31,290 nt of DNA from SZUA-254 sp964596065 (GCA_964596065.1 CAZQSM010000021.1:1-31290); one strand, 5' to 3'. Positions 8,978-18,195 are shown, counted from the stretch's first letter. Translations and numbers: made by a program. The notes: generated from the letters alone by a model not told the origin.

Positions 8978-10053
8978 TGACCCACCGCATCGACAGGCTC
9001 CGTTCCCGGCTCGCGCCGCTCCGGATCGATTCCTTCCTGGTCACGTTCCTCCCGCACCTGCGCTACCTGAGCGGCTTCTCGGGGTCGGCGGGGGCGGGGA
9101 TCGTCACCGCGCGCGGCCTCCATTTCTTTACCGACGGCCGCTATTCCGGGCAGATCAAAAAGGAGGTGCGCGGGGGGTGGAAACTCCACGTCAGCTCCAG
9201 CTCCGAGACGCTCTACAGGCTCATCCGCGAGTCCGGCGTCCTCCGCGCGGGGGCGCGCGTCGGGTTCGACGGGAATTCGGTCCCCTATTCCGATTTCCGG
9301 ACGCTGAAAAAGCTCTTTCCCGGCGTGAAATTCCTGCCGAAGGCCGACGTGATCGAACAGATCGCCGCGGTCAAGGACGATTCGGAAATCCGGTCGATCA
9401 AAAAGGCGGTCGAAATCACCGACAGGACCTTCGACGAGATCCTGCCGATGATCAAGCCGGGCGTGCGCGAGGCCGACCTCGCCGCCGAGATTTCATACCT
9501 GCAGCGGACGCACGGCGCCGAGCGCGACGCCTTCGAGGCGATCGTCGCGAGCGGGACCAGGAGCGCGCTTCCCCACGGACACGCGAGCCAGAAGAAGATC
9601 GCCCGAGGCGACCTGCTCACGCTCGATTTCGGCTGCGTGGTGGACGGCTACCATTCCGACATGACGCGCACGGTCGGGGTCGGACGGCTCTCCTCCGACG
9701 CGAAAAAAATCTACTCCCTCGTGCGCGACGCACAGCAGGCGGCCGTGGGCGCCGCCCGCGCCGGCCTGGGCACGAAGGAACTCGACGCCGTCGCGCGCGG
9801 CGTGATCCGCAAGGGCGGGCACGACAGGCACTTCCGGCACTCGCTCGGGCACGGCATCGGGCTCCAGATCCACGAGGCGCCCCGGATTTCGGTGCAGAGC
9901 CGGTCGGTGCTGGCCGCCGGGAACGTGGTCACGATCGAGCCGGGCGTGTACGTTCCCGGGATGGGCGGCGTGAGGATCGAGGACGACGTGGTGATCGGCC
10001 GGGACGGCTGCACCGTGCTCAACCGCTCCTCCAAAGAACTGCTGATCGTTTAG
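8977..10053 (+). CDS. Xaa-Pro aminopeptidase/dipeptidase (M24)
   Basis: A 358-residue M24 metallopeptidase that removes residues next to proline. It has an N-terminal creatinase-like domain (about 1-130, YLSGFSGSAGAG, FFTDGRYSGQI) and a C-terminal pita-bread catalytic domain. All five expected metal ligands are visible: Asp217 (LDFGCVVDGY), Asp228 (HSDMTRT), His292 (SLGHGIGLQIHE), Glu321 (VTIEPGVY) and Glu335 (VRIEDDV). No signal peptide, so cytosolic peptide recycling is likely. Its length fits the short PepQ/YpdF type rather than the longer PepP. The ATG overlaps the guaB stop, implying translational coupling; the next gene starts 1 base after its stop. Confidence 0.93.
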   Translation: MTHRIDRLRSRLAPLRIDSFLVTFLPHLRYLSGFSGSAGAGIVTARGLHFFTDGRYSGQIKKEVRGGWKLHVSSSSETLYRLIRESGVLRAGARVGFDGNSVPYSDFRTLKKLFPGVKFLPKADVIEQIAAVKDDSEIRSIKKAVEITDRTFDEILPMIKPGVREADLAAEISYLQRTHGAERDAFEAIVASGTRSALPHGHASQKKIARGDLLTLDFGCVVDGYHSDMTRTVGVGRLSSDAKKIYSLVRDAQQAAVGAARAGLGTKELDAVARGVIRKGGHDRHFRHSLGHGIGLQIHEAPRISVQSRSVLAAGNVVTIEPGVYVPGMGGVRIEDDVVIGRDGCTVLNRSSKELLIV

Positions 10054-10054
10054 C

Positions 10055-11320
10055 ATGCAGGAACGCAACGTGCTCGTCGTGGCGTATTACTTTCCGCCAC
10101 TGGGGCTGAGCGGCGTCCAGCGGACGCTCAAGTTCGTGAAGTACCTCCCGCAGTTCGGCTGGAAGCCGACGGTCCTGACCGTGACGCCGACCGGCTACTA
10201 CGCGCAGGACGAATCGCTCCTCGACGACCTGGCGGGCGCCGGCGTCAGGATCGAACGGGTCGGATCGCTCGACCCCAACCGGCTCTTCCGGAAGCGCGGC
10301 ACCGTGGCGATGCCGGCCGAACGGACGCGGAAGGCGTTTTCGTTCCTCAGCGACCTCTTCTTCATCCCCGACAACAAGATCGGGTGGAGGAGGAAGGCGG
10401 TGGCCAGGGCGTCGGAGATCCTGTCGGCGGAACAATATTCGGTCATCTTCGCGACCGCGCCGCCGTTCACCGACCTGCTGATCGGCCTCGACCTGAGGGA
10501 GAAGTTCAACATCCCGCTGGTGGTCGACTACCGGGACGCCTGGCACGACTACCCGCATAAATATTTTCCCACGCCCTACCACCGGTGGAGGCACACCTCC
10601 CTGGAGAAGCGGGTCCTGAAACGCTCGTCGGGCGTGATCACGACCAACCGGCGCGTGAAGGAGCTGATGGTCAAGCGGTTCAAGGTGCTCGAGTACAACG
10701 ACGTCACCATCATTCCGCAGGGCTACGACCCGGCGGATTACGACGCGTCGGTCCGTCCGGCGTCCGACGGCAGGATGAAGGTCACCCACGCCGGCGTGTT
10801 CTACGGGGGTCGCGGCCCGCGCCGGTTCCTCGAGGCGGTGGCGAGGCTCCGGACCGCCGACACGGAAGCGTACGCGGCGATCGACCTCCACCTGATCGGG
10901 GCGCTGCAGAAGGAGCACGTGAAACTGATCGGGAGGCTCGGGCTCGGGGAGAAGGTGCGGGTCCGCGGGTACCTCCCGCACCGCGAGTGCGTCAGGGAGA
11001 TGCAGTCGTCGGACCTCCTCTGGCTCACGCTCGACAACGACACCCAGTCGCCGGGAAAGCTCTACGAGTACCTCGGCGCGCGCAGGCCGATCCTCGGCTG
11101 CGTCCCTCCGGGGTTCGTGCGGCAGACGCTCGAGGACGCGGGCGGGTCGATCGCGGTCGACCCGGAGGACACCGACGCCATCGCGGCGGCGCTCCGGCGC
11201 TTCGCCACGATGCACCGGAAGAACGAGCTCCCCGCGCCCGACGTGGCGGAGGTCGCCCGGTACGACCGCGTCAGGCTGACGCACGAACTCTCGAAGATAT
11301 TCGCATTTCTCTCGGAATGA
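10055..11320 (+). CDS. GT4-family glycosyltransferase
   Basis: A 421-residue GT-B fold glycosyltransferase. The N-terminal acceptor domain opens with VVAYYFPPLGLSGVQR, the Gly-rich loop typical of GT4 enzymes. The C-terminal nucleotide-sugar domain includes MKVTHAGVFYGGRGPRRFLEA and GYLPHRECVREM. The conserved donor-binding end is SPGKLYEYLGARRPILG, with Glu in KLYEY. The family moves sugars from UDP-, GDP- or ADP-activated donors to glycans or lipids; donor and acceptor cannot be read from the sequence. Cytosolic or membrane-peripheral, no transmembrane segment. It sits between a peptidase and purD, but an epimerase two genes downstream suggests a shared envelope-polysaccharide role. The last bases overlap purD by 4 (ATGA). 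Confidence 0.88.
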   Translation: MQERNVLVVAYYFPPLGLSGVQRTLKFVKYLPQFGWKPTVLTVTPTGYYAQDESLLDDLAGAGVRIERVGSLDPNRLFRKRGTVAMPAERTRKAFSFLSDLFFIPDNKIGWRRKAVARASEILSAEQYSVIFATAPPFTDLLIGLDLREKFNIPLVVDYRDAWHDYPHKYFPTPYHRWRHTSLEKRVLKRSSGVITTNRRVKELMVKRFKVLEYNDVTIIPQGYDPADYDASVRPASDGRMKVTHAGVFYGGRGPRRFLEAVARLRTADTEAYAAIDLHLIGALQKEHVKLIGRLGLGEKVRVRGYLPHRECVREMQSSDLLWLTLDNDTQSPGKLYEYLGARRPILGCVPPGFVRQTLEDAGGSIAVDPEDTDAIAAALRRFATMHRKNELPAPDVAEVARYDRVRLTHELSKIFAFLSE

Positions 11321-12624
11321 ACGTCCTCGTCATAGGGTCGGGCGGCCGCGAGCACGCGCTCGTCTGGAAGATCCGGCAGAGCCCGCTGGTCGCGAAGCTC
11401 TTCTGCGCCCCGGGGAACGCCGGCATCGCGGCCCAGGCGACGCTCGTCGGCATCGGCCAGGACGACATCGGTGGCCTGCTCAGGTTCGCGCTCGACGAGA
11501 AGATCGACCTGGTGGTGGTCGGCCCGGAGCGCCCCCTCACCGAGGGGATCGCCGACCGGTTCGAGGCCGAAGGGCTGAAGGTGTTCGGGCCGTCAAAGGC
11601 CGCCGCCCGCATCGAGGGGAGCAAGATTTTCGCGAAGGACTTCATGCGGCAGCACGGCATCCCGACCGCCGCGTACAGGACGTTCACCGCGGCGCAGCGT
11701 TTCGACGCCGAGCGGTACCTGAACGAAGTGCCGATGCCGGCGGTGATCAAGGCCGACGGCCTCGCCGCGGGGAAGGGCGTGACGGTGTGCGAGACGCGCG
11801 ACCGCGCGATCGAAGTCCTCGACGCGCTGATGGAACGGAAAACGTTCGGAGAATCGGGGAGCAGCGTCGTCATCGAAGAGTGCCTGGCGGGGGAGGAGGC
11901 GTCCGTGCTGGTGCTGACCGACGGCAGGGAGTACCGCATCCTCCCGGCCGCGCAGGACCACAAGCGGATCCTCGACAACGACATGGGGAAGAACACCGGG
12001 GGGATGGGCGCGTACGCGCCCGCGCCGCTGGTCACCCCGGAGATACTCAAGGCGGTGGAGGAAACCATCATCCGGCCGACGCTCGACGGGATGCGCCGCG
12101 ACGGAAACCCCTTCAGGGGTTGCCTCTACGTGGGCCTGATGATGACCGAGACGGGACCGAAGGTCATCGAGTACAACTGCCGGTTCGGCGACCCGGAAAC
12201 GCAGGTGGTGCTCCCGCTCATCGAGAGCGATTTGGCGATCCTCCTCCGGGAAATCGCCTCCGGGAAGCTCGAATCGCCGCTCGCCCTCGCCGACCGCACC
12301 GCGGTCTGCGTCGTGATGGCCTCGGGCGGATATCCCGACGACTACGAAACGGGCAAGCCGGTGATGGGACTCGAGCGGGCCTCGCAGGAGCCGGGCATCG
12401 TCATCTTCCACGCGGGCACGAAGGCCGCGAAGGACTCGGTCGTGACATCCGGCGGCAGGGTCCTCGGCGTGACCGCGCTCGGCCCTGGTTCGGACCTTGA
12501 GCGCGCCATTTCGAACGCCTACCGCGCGGTGGGCGAACTCACGTTCGACGGCGCCTACTACCGTTCAGACATCGGAAAGAAGGGACTGCTCCGAACCCAG
12601 CAACCAACCCGGACGGCACAATGA
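11317..12624 (+). CDS. purD: Phosphoribosylamine-glycine ligase
   Basis: A 435-residue GAR synthetase, which joins glycine to phosphoribosylamine with ATP in the second step of purine synthesis. The N-terminal domain begins MNVLVIGSGGREHAL, the hallmark of PurD. The ATP-grasp core has VIKADGLAAGKGV, EECLAGEEAS, AQDHKRILDNDMGKNTGGMG and EYNCRFGDPETQ, where acidic and Asn residues bind magnesium-ATP. The C-terminal domain has VVMASGGYPDDYETG. The length is normal. With guaB this places two purine genes in an otherwise mixed operon. It overlaps the glycosyltransferase and the epimerase by 4 bases each (ATGA), a strong sign of coupled translation. Confidence 0.97.
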   Translation: MNVLVIGSGGREHALVWKIRQSPLVAKLFCAPGNAGIAAQATLVGIGQDDIGGLLRFALDEKIDLVVVGPERPLTEGIADRFEAEGLKVFGPSKAAARIEGSKIFAKDFMRQHGIPTAAYRTFTAAQRFDAERYLNEVPMPAVIKADGLAAGKGVTVCETRDRAIEVLDALMERKTFGESGSSVVIEECLAGEEASVLVLTDGREYRILPAAQDHKRILDNDMGKNTGGMGAYAPAPLVTPEILKAVEETIIRPTLDGMRRDGNPFRGCLYVGLMMTETGPKVIEYNCRFGDPETQVVLPLIESDLAILLREIASGKLESPLALADRTAVCVVMASGGYPDDYETGKPVMGLERASQEPGIVIFHAGTKAAKDSVVTSGGRVLGVTALGPGSDLERAISNAYRAVGELTFDGAYYRSDIGKKGLLRTQQPTRTAQ

Positions 12625-13553
12625 AAATCCTCGTCACCGGCGGCGCCGGATTCATCGCCTCGCACATCGCGGACGCGTGCGTCGCGAAGGGTCACCAGGT
12701 CATCATCCTCGACGACCTTTCGTCGGGGACGATGCACAACGTCAATCCGAAGGCGGCGTTTCTCCGGGCCGATGTCCGCGACGACGCCCTCGCCGAACTC
12801 TTCGGCCGCGAGCGATTCGACGCCGTGATCCACCACGCCGCCCAGATGGACGTCCGGAAATCGGTCGCCGACCCGGGCTTCGACGCCTCGGTGAACATCC
12901 TCGGCTCGATCAACCTGCTGGAGCAGAGCCTCAAGTCGGGCGTGAAGCGGTTCATCTTCGCCTCCACGGGCGGGGCGATCTACGGCGAGCAGGACTATTT
13001 CCCGGCCGACGAGGACCACCCCGTGCGGCCCCTTTCCCCGTACGGCATCGCGAAACTCGCCGTCGAAAAATACCTGTTTTATTACGCCGAAGTCCACGGG
13101 ATGCAGTACGTCAGCCTCCGGTACGGCAACGTCTACGGGCCCAGGCAGAACCCGCACGGCGAGGCGGGCGTCATCGCCATCTTCGCCGAGAAAATGCTCG
13201 CCGGCGGACAGCCCGTGATCAACGGCGACGGGCTGCAGACGCGCGACTACGTCTACGTCGGGGACGTCGTGAGCGCCAACCTCTTCGCGCTCGGGCACGA
13301 CCGCTCCGGCATCTTCAACGTCGGGACCGGCGTCGAAACGGACGTGAACACCCTCTTTCGGTCGATCCGCGGGCTCTCGGGCTCATCGTGCAGGGAGGAG
13401 CACGGCCCCGCCAAGAAAGGGGAACAGCTCCGGAGCGTCCTCGACGCGGGGCTCCTGCGCCGCACCTTCAACTGGTCTGCCGCGACGACGCTCGCCGACG
13501 GGCTCAAACTGACGGTCGATTACTTCCGGGAGCGGGGGAAGGCCGCGCGATGA
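12621..13553 (+). CDS. NAD-dependent sugar-nucleotide epimerase/dehydratase
   Basis: A 310-residue extended short-chain dehydrogenase/reductase of the UDP-glucose 4-epimerase type. The N-terminal Rossmann motif is TGGAGFIASH (Gly-x-x-Gly-x-x-Gly/Ala pattern). The catalytic residues are Ser/Thr in FASTGGAIYGE and the pair in SPYGIAK (Tyr-x-x-x-Lys). RYGNVYGPRQNP and GDGLQTRDYVYVGDV are typical of the GalE/WbpP group. It probably interconverts UDP-hexoses for polysaccharide synthesis, feeding the GT4 enzyme upstream. The exact substrate is not decided by the sequence, so no symbol is given. It overlaps purD and the MeaB-type gene by 4 bases each. Confidence 0.9.
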   Translation: MKILVTGGAGFIASHIADACVAKGHQVIILDDLSSGTMHNVNPKAAFLRADVRDDALAELFGRERFDAVIHHAAQMDVRKSVADPGFDASVNILGSINLLEQSLKSGVKRFIFASTGGAIYGEQDYFPADEDHPVRPLSPYGIAKLAVEKYLFYYAEVHGMQYVSLRYGNVYGPRQNPHGEAGVIAIFAEKMLAGGQPVINGDGLQTRDYVYVGDVVSANLFALGHDRSGIFNVGTGVETDVNTLFRSIRGLSGSSCREEHGPAKKGEQLRSVLDAGLLRRTFNWSAATTLADGLKLTVDYFRERGKAAR

Positions 13554-14497
13554 AGGCCGATCCCGCGTTCGTGACGAAGGTCCTCGCCGGGGACCGCGGC
13601 CCGGTCGCCAGGGCGATCACGATGGTGGAGAACGAGCATCCGGCCGCCGCCGACCTCCTCACGGCGCTCTACCCCTCCACCGGCCGGGCATACCGCGTCG
13701 GCATCACCGGGCCGCCGGGGGCCGGCAAGAGCACGATCACGAACAAGCTCGCGCGGCACCTGCGCACCCGGGGGAAGAAGGTCGGCATCGTCGCGGTCGA
13801 CCCGACCAGCCCCTTCACCGGCGGCGCCCTCCTCGGCGACAGGATCCGGATGACCGACGTCGAGCTCGACGAGGGGGTCTTCATCAGGAGCATGGCCTCG
13901 CGGGGGAGCCTCGGCGGGTTGAGCCGCAAGTCGCGCGAGGCGGCCGACATCCTCGACGCCGCGGGGATCGACTTCATCCTGATCGAGTCGGTGGGGGTCG
14001 GGCAATCGGAACTCGACATCGTCCGCGCCGCCGACACCACCGTGGTGGTGCTCGTCCCCGAATCGGGCGATTCCATACAGGCGATGAAGGCCGGGTTGAT
14101 GGAGATCGCCGACTTCTTCGTCGTCAACAAGGCCGACCGCCCCGGCGCGGAGCAGGCCGTGATGTCGATCAAAACGGTCCTCGGCTTCAAGCCGGAGGCC
14201 GACGGATGGCGCCCCGAGGTGCTCCAGAGCGTGGCGAGCGAGGGGAAGGGGATCGAAGAGGTCGCGGAGTTCATCGCCCGCCACCGGGAGTACCAGGAAG
14301 CGGGCGACCTCCTCAGGGCCAGGCGGATGGAGCGGATCGCCGAGCGGATCAGGGAGCTGGTGGGGGAGCGGCTGCGGGTGCGCTTCTGGAACGCCGACCG
14401 CGAGGCCTTCCTCGCGTCGCAGATCGAACCGGTCTACCTGAAACAATCGACCCCCTACGCGGTGGCCGACGATCTGGTGAAGGGATTCCCAGGCTGA
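13550..14497 (+). CDS. meaB: MeaB/ArgK-type G3E GTPase (methylmalonyl-CoA mutase chaperone)
   Basis: A 315-residue P-loop GTPase of the MeaB/ArgK family. The Walker A is GITGPPGAGKST (Lys60). Other signatures are AVDPTSPFTGGALLGDRIRM, FIRSMASRGSLGGLS, ESVGVGQSE (switch and Walker B region), VLVPESGDSIQAMKAGLMEI and the guanine-specificity motif VNKAD. Family members load and protect the B12 cofactor of methylmalonyl-CoA mutase, and so serve propionate and branched-chain amino acid catabolism. The mutase genes are not in the window, but the carboxylase beta subunit and acyl-CoA dehydrogenases nearby fit. ATGA overlap with the epimerase; last gene of the operon, as a new promoter starts 5 bases after its stop. 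Confidence 0.94.
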   Translation: MKADPAFVTKVLAGDRGPVARAITMVENEHPAAADLLTALYPSTGRAYRVGITGPPGAGKSTITNKLARHLRTRGKKVGIVAVDPTSPFTGGALLGDRIRMTDVELDEGVFIRSMASRGSLGGLSRKSREAADILDAAGIDFILIESVGVGQSELDIVRAADTTVVVLVPESGDSIQAMKAGLMEIADFFVVNKADRPGAEQAVMSIKTVLGFKPEADGWRPEVLQSVASEGKGIEEVAEFIARHREYQEAGDLLRARRMERIAERIRELVGERLRVRFWNADREAFLASQIEPVYLKQSTPYAVADDLVKGFPG

Positions 14498-14501
14498 ATC
14501 G

Positions 14502-14530
14502 TTGCAAATAGACCAAAATCCGTTTACATT
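14502..14530 (+). promoter_or_regulatory. Promoter of the acyl-CoA dehydrogenase/carboxylase operon
   Basis: TTG at 14502-14504, 20 bases, TACATT at 14525-14530. It fills most of the 68-base gap between the meaB stop and the start at 14566; no terminator is seen, so read-through is also possible. Confidence 0.62.
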
Positions 14531-14565
14531 ACCTCATTCTTTCCCGAAACCTCAACGGCACACCG

Positions 14566-15750
14566 ATGACTGAAGAAACGATGACCGAACAGCTCGCCCC
14601 CGACTTCGAACTCACCGAGAGCATGCGGATGGTGAAGGAGACCGCACGGAATTTCGCCGAGAAGGAGATCCGCCCCACGGTGATGAAATTCGACGAGTCG
14701 ATGGAGTTCCCCTGGGACATCGTCAAAAAGATGGGCGAGCTCGGTTTCATGGGGGTCATCTTCCCCGAGGAGTACGGCGGCGCCGGCCTCGGCTACCTCG
14801 AATACGTCGGGATCATCGAAGAGATCACCCGGGTCGACCCCTCGGTGGGGCTCACGGTGGCCGCCCACAACAGCCTCTGCTCCAACCACATTTTCACGTT
14901 CGGCAACGACGCGCAGAAGAAAAAATACCTCCCCGGGCTGACCAGCGCCGCGGGCGTGGGCGCCTGGGCGCTCACCGAACCCTCCTCCGGCAGCGACGCC
15001 GGCGGGATGCTCACCACGGCCGTGAGGGACGGCGACCATTACGTGCTGAACGGCAGCAAGAATTTCATCACGCACGGTTCGGTCGGGACGGTCACGGTCG
15101 TGATGGCCAACTCGAACAAGGCGCTCGGGAAGAAGGGCATCTCGGCGTTCATCGTCGAGAACGACACCCCCGGCTTCACGGTCGTGAAAAAGGAGAACAA
15201 GCTCGGGGTCCGCTGCTGCGACACCGCGGCGCTGGCGTTCGACAACTGCCGCGTCCCCGCCGCGAACCTCCTGGGGAAGGAGGGCGAGGGGTTCCCGCAG
15301 GCGCTGACCGTGCTCGACGGCGGCAGGATCAGCATCGCCGCGCTCTCGATCGGCATCGCGCAGGGCGCCCTCGACGCGAGCATCAAGTACGCGAAGGAGC
15401 GGAAGCAGTTCGGCAAGCCGATCGGCGATTTCCAGGCGATCCAGTGGAAGCTGGCCCAGATGGCCACCCAGCTCGAGGCGTCGCGCCTGCTGACCTACCG
15501 GGCCGCGGCCGCGAAGAACCTCGGCAGGGAGGTGACCCTCCTCTCCGCGATGGCCAAGTACTACTCGAGCGAGGCCGCGGTGATGATCACCAACGAGGCG
15601 GTCCAGATCCACGGCGGGTACGGGTTCATCAAGGAATTCCCGGTGGAGAAGTTCTACCGCGACGTGAAGGTGGCGACGATCGGCGAGGGGACCACCGAGA
15701 TCCAGAAGATGGTCATCGCCCGGCAGCTGCTGAACAAGATCGCGTCCTGA
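14566..15750 (+). CDS. Acyl-CoA dehydrogenase (short-chain/butyryl type)
   Basis: A 394-residue FAD-dependent acyl-CoA dehydrogenase that introduces the alpha-beta double bond into acyl-CoA and passes electrons to ETF. Signatures are AWALTEPSSGSDAGGM, ERKQFGKPIGDFQAIQWKLA, NEAVQIHGGYGFIKEFPVEKFYRD and VATIGEGTTEIQKMVIAR. Glu374 is in the catalytic-base position used by short- and medium-chain enzymes; isovaleryl-CoA dehydrogenase places its base elsewhere, which argues against that assignment despite the carboxylase next door. ATG codons at 14566 and 14581 are both possible; neither has a clear Shine-Dalgarno sequence. The carboxylase gene starts 3 bases after its stop. Confidence 0.92.
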   Translation: MTEETMTEQLAPDFELTESMRMVKETARNFAEKEIRPTVMKFDESMEFPWDIVKKMGELGFMGVIFPEEYGGAGLGYLEYVGIIEEITRVDPSVGLTVAAHNSLCSNHIFTFGNDAQKKKYLPGLTSAAGVGAWALTEPSSGSDAGGMLTTAVRDGDHYVLNGSKNFITHGSVGTVTVVMANSNKALGKKGISAFIVENDTPGFTVVKKENKLGVRCCDTAALAFDNCRVPAANLLGKEGEGFPQALTVLDGGRISIAALSIGIAQGALDASIKYAKERKQFGKPIGDFQAIQWKLAQMATQLEASRLLTYRAAAAKNLGREVTLLSAMAKYYSSEAAVMITNEAVQIHGGYGFIKEFPVEKFYRDVKVATIGEGTTEIQKMVIARQLLNKIAS

Positions 15751-15752
15751 CC

Positions 15753-17335
15753 ATGGGCACCATCGGCCGAGCCGTCGAGCGCAACCTGCAGTTCAACAAG
15801 TACGAGGACAACCTCAAGAACCTCCTCCGGGTGCTCGAGGTCCGCGCCAACAACGTGAAGCTCGGCGGCGGGCCCGACGCGATCGAGAAGCAGCACGCCC
15901 GCGGGAAGATGACCGCCCGCGAGCGGATCACGCGGCTCATCGACCCGGACAGCTACTTCCTGGAGGTGGGCCTGTTCACCGCGTGGGAAATGTACGAGGA
16001 GTACGGCGGCGCCCCCTCCTCGGGCACCATCTTCGGGATCGGCAAGGTCCACGGCCGCGACGTCGTGATCGTGGCGAACGACGCCACCGTGAAGGCGGGG
16101 GCCTGGTTTCCGATCACCGCCAAGAAAAACCTCCGGGCGCAGGAAATTTCGATGGAAAACCGGCTGCCGATCGTCTACCTGGTCGACTCGGCGGGCGTCT
16201 TCCTCCCGATGCAGGCCGAGATCTTCCCCGACAAGGAGCACTTCGGGAGGATCTTCCGCAACAACGCCGTGATGTCTTCGATGGGCATCCCGCAGATCGC
16301 GGCCATCATGGGGCCGTGCGTCGCGGGCGGGGCCTACCTGCCGATCATGTCGGACGAAGCGCTCATCGTCGAAGGGACGGGCAGCCTCTACCTGGCCGGG
16401 CCGTACCTGGTGAAGGCCGCCATCGGCGAGGACGCCGAGACGCAGGACCTCGGCGGCGCCGACATGCACTGCGAGATCAGCGGAGTGACCGACTACAAGA
16501 TGGCGAACGACGACGAGTGTCTCGGCACCGTCCGGGCGCTGGTCGGAAAGCTCGGCGACGCCCCGAAGTCGCCCTTCGACCGGATCGCCCCCCGCGACCC
16601 GCTCTTCCCGGCGCAGGAACTCTACGGCCNNNNNNNNNNNNNNNNNNNNNNNNNNNNNNNNNNNNNNNNNNNNNNNNNNNNNNNNNNNNNNNNNNNNNNN
16701 NNNNNNNNNNNNNNNNNNNNNNNNNNNNNAAGACCAAAAAGGGGGAGATGCAGATCGGCGGCGTCATCTACAGCGAGAGCGCCGACAAGGGCGCCCGCTT
16801 CATCATGAACTGCAACCAGAAGAGGATCCCGCTGGTGTTCTTCCAGGACGTGACCGGCTTCATGGTCGGGACGAGGGCCGAACAGGGGGGGATCATCAAG
16901 GACGGCGCGAAGATGGTGAGCGCGGTCGCGAACAGCGTGGTCCCGAAGTTCACCTTCATCGTCGGCAACAGCTTCGGCGCGGGCAACTACGCGATGTGCG
17001 GCAAGGCGTACGACCCGCGGCTGATCTTCTCCTGGCCGACGGCCAACATCGCGGTGATGGGGGGGAAGCAGGCGAGCGAAACCCTCCTGAGCATCCGGCT
17101 CTCCCAGTCAAGCAACAGGGGGAAGACGGTCTCGCCGGAGGAGAAACAGAAGCTCCTGAAGGAGATCTCCGACCGGTACGAGACGGAGACCGATTCGTAC
17201 TACGCCGCGGCCCGCCTCTGGGTCGACGGCATCATCGACCCGGTCGACACGAGGCAGATCATCTCCCGCGGCATCGAGATGGCCTCGAACAACCCGGTCA
17301 TTCCGCCGTTCAATCCCGGGGTGCTCCAGGTCTGA
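15753..17335 (+). CDS. Acyl-CoA carboxylase beta subunit (carboxyltransferase), interrupted by assembly gap
   Basis: The carboxyltransferase subunit of a biotin-dependent acyl-CoA carboxylase. The 292 codons before the gap carry the N-terminal domain (KMTARERITRLIDPDSYFLE, LVDSAGVFLPMQAEIFPD, MGPCVAGGAYLPIMSDEA, LGGADMHC). The 201 residues after it carry the C-terminal domain (GGVIYSESADKGARF, FQDVTGFMVGTRAE, VGNSFGAGNYAMCGKAYDPR). The motif order resembles methylcrotonyl-CoA carboxylase beta, but propionyl- or other acyl-CoA use is possible. The two parts lie in different frames only because the 100 N are a placeholder; an intact gene needs a gap length of 2 modulo 3. Family length suggests roughly 40-60 residues are missing, around the inter-domain linker. 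The biotin carboxylase subunit is not in the window. Confidence 0.93.
16630..16729. other. Assembly gap (100 N), real missing sequence
   Basis: Exactly 100 N inside the carboxylase gene. The sequences on the two sides do not overlap, and the encoded protein lacks a stretch, so bases are truly missing. 100 is the usual placeholder for unknown length. Confidence 0.95.
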
Positions 17336-18195
17336 TGGGCCGGGCGGCCGCGATAGCCTGCTGCGTCGTCCTCTGCGCGGCCGCCGCGGCCGGGCAGCCC
17401 GCCGCCGGGGCGCCGACCGCCGGTTCCGTATCCGCGACTCCCCGCGCGTCCGCGGCCTCCCCGTGGCTCCGGTTCGACGACCCCGGGCCGTTCGAGGCGC
17501 TCCTCACCTGGTACCCGCCGCTCCTCATCCGCAACGGCATCGAACTGAAAGACTTCATCCGGAGCGGCGAGTTCGCCGCGTACCGCGATTGGGCGGGGGA
17601 CGCCCTCGCCGTCGACGCGATCTACGTCAGGGCGATGTCGCTCACGGCCAACAACACGGCGGCGGCGCTCCTGCTGGCCACGGTCGCCACGTTCGACCAC
17701 TACGTCGTGGGGATCCGCGTCCCGCTCCTGAACCTCTTCCTCCCCCTCTCCAACGAATCGTACGACGACTACGCCGCGCGCGTCCGGAACCTGCCGGCCG
17801 ATTTCTACGCCGACACCCCGCCCGGTTCGCACGGCGACCGCGACAAGCTGCAGCACTTCTTCGGCTCGGCGTTCGTCGCGCTCGCCTTCGAATCGCGCGA
17901 CGCCGCCGCGCGGGTGGGCGACTTCATCGAGATCGGCGAGGACGCCGCCATCGTGGACGGCGTGCTCGACGTCCGCGACAAACGGGCCAACTGGAACGGG
18001 CGCGAGTTCGGCTACGCGCTCCTGCGAGACAACCGGCGCTACCCGTCCCAATTCCTCCACACGCCGGTCGTGGGGCGTTCGGGCGCGCCGTGGGGCGGGG
18101 ACGCCGCGGGAACCCGGAAGGCGGCGGACGGTCCGGACCCCGAGGGACCTGCCGGCGGTTTCACCGATCGATCACCCCACATCCCGCAACGCTGA
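17335..18195 (+). CDS. Exported protein of unknown function
   Basis: I do not recognise this 286-residue protein. It begins with a probable signal peptide (MGRAAAIACCVVLCAAAAAG), then a low-complexity Ala/Pro/Ser stretch to about residue 42. The body has a hydrophobic segment (TAAALLLATVATF) near residue 110, an acidic/polar region, and two motifs that look functional: DKLQHFFGSAFVALAFESRD and VLDVRDKRANWNGREFGYAL. The DK..HF pattern next to small residues recalls membrane-associated DUF2279-like proteins, but the match is not convincing. The last 40 residues are Gly/Pro/Asp-rich. ATG overlaps the carboxylase stop by one base and its own stop overlaps the next ATG (TGATG), so it belongs to the operon between a catabolic enzyme and a regulator. 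Confidence 0.75.
   Translation: MGRAAAIACCVVLCAAAAAGQPAAGAPTAGSVSATPRASAASPWLRFDDPGPFEALLTWYPPLLIRNGIELKDFIRSGEFAAYRDWAGDALAVDAIYVRAMSLTANNTAAALLLATVATFDHYVVGIRVPLLNLFLPLSNESYDDYAARVRNLPADFYADTPPGSHGDRDKLQHFFGSAFVALAFESRDAAARVGDFIEIGEDAAIVDGVLDVRDKRANWNGREFGYALLRDNRRYPSQFLHTPVVGRSGAPWGGDAAGTRKAADGPDPEGPAGGFTDRSPHIPQR

Noticed and set aside
15753..17335. A frameshifted or split carboxylase pseudogene
   Set aside because: The frame change coincides exactly with the 100-N placeholder, and both halves are well conserved.
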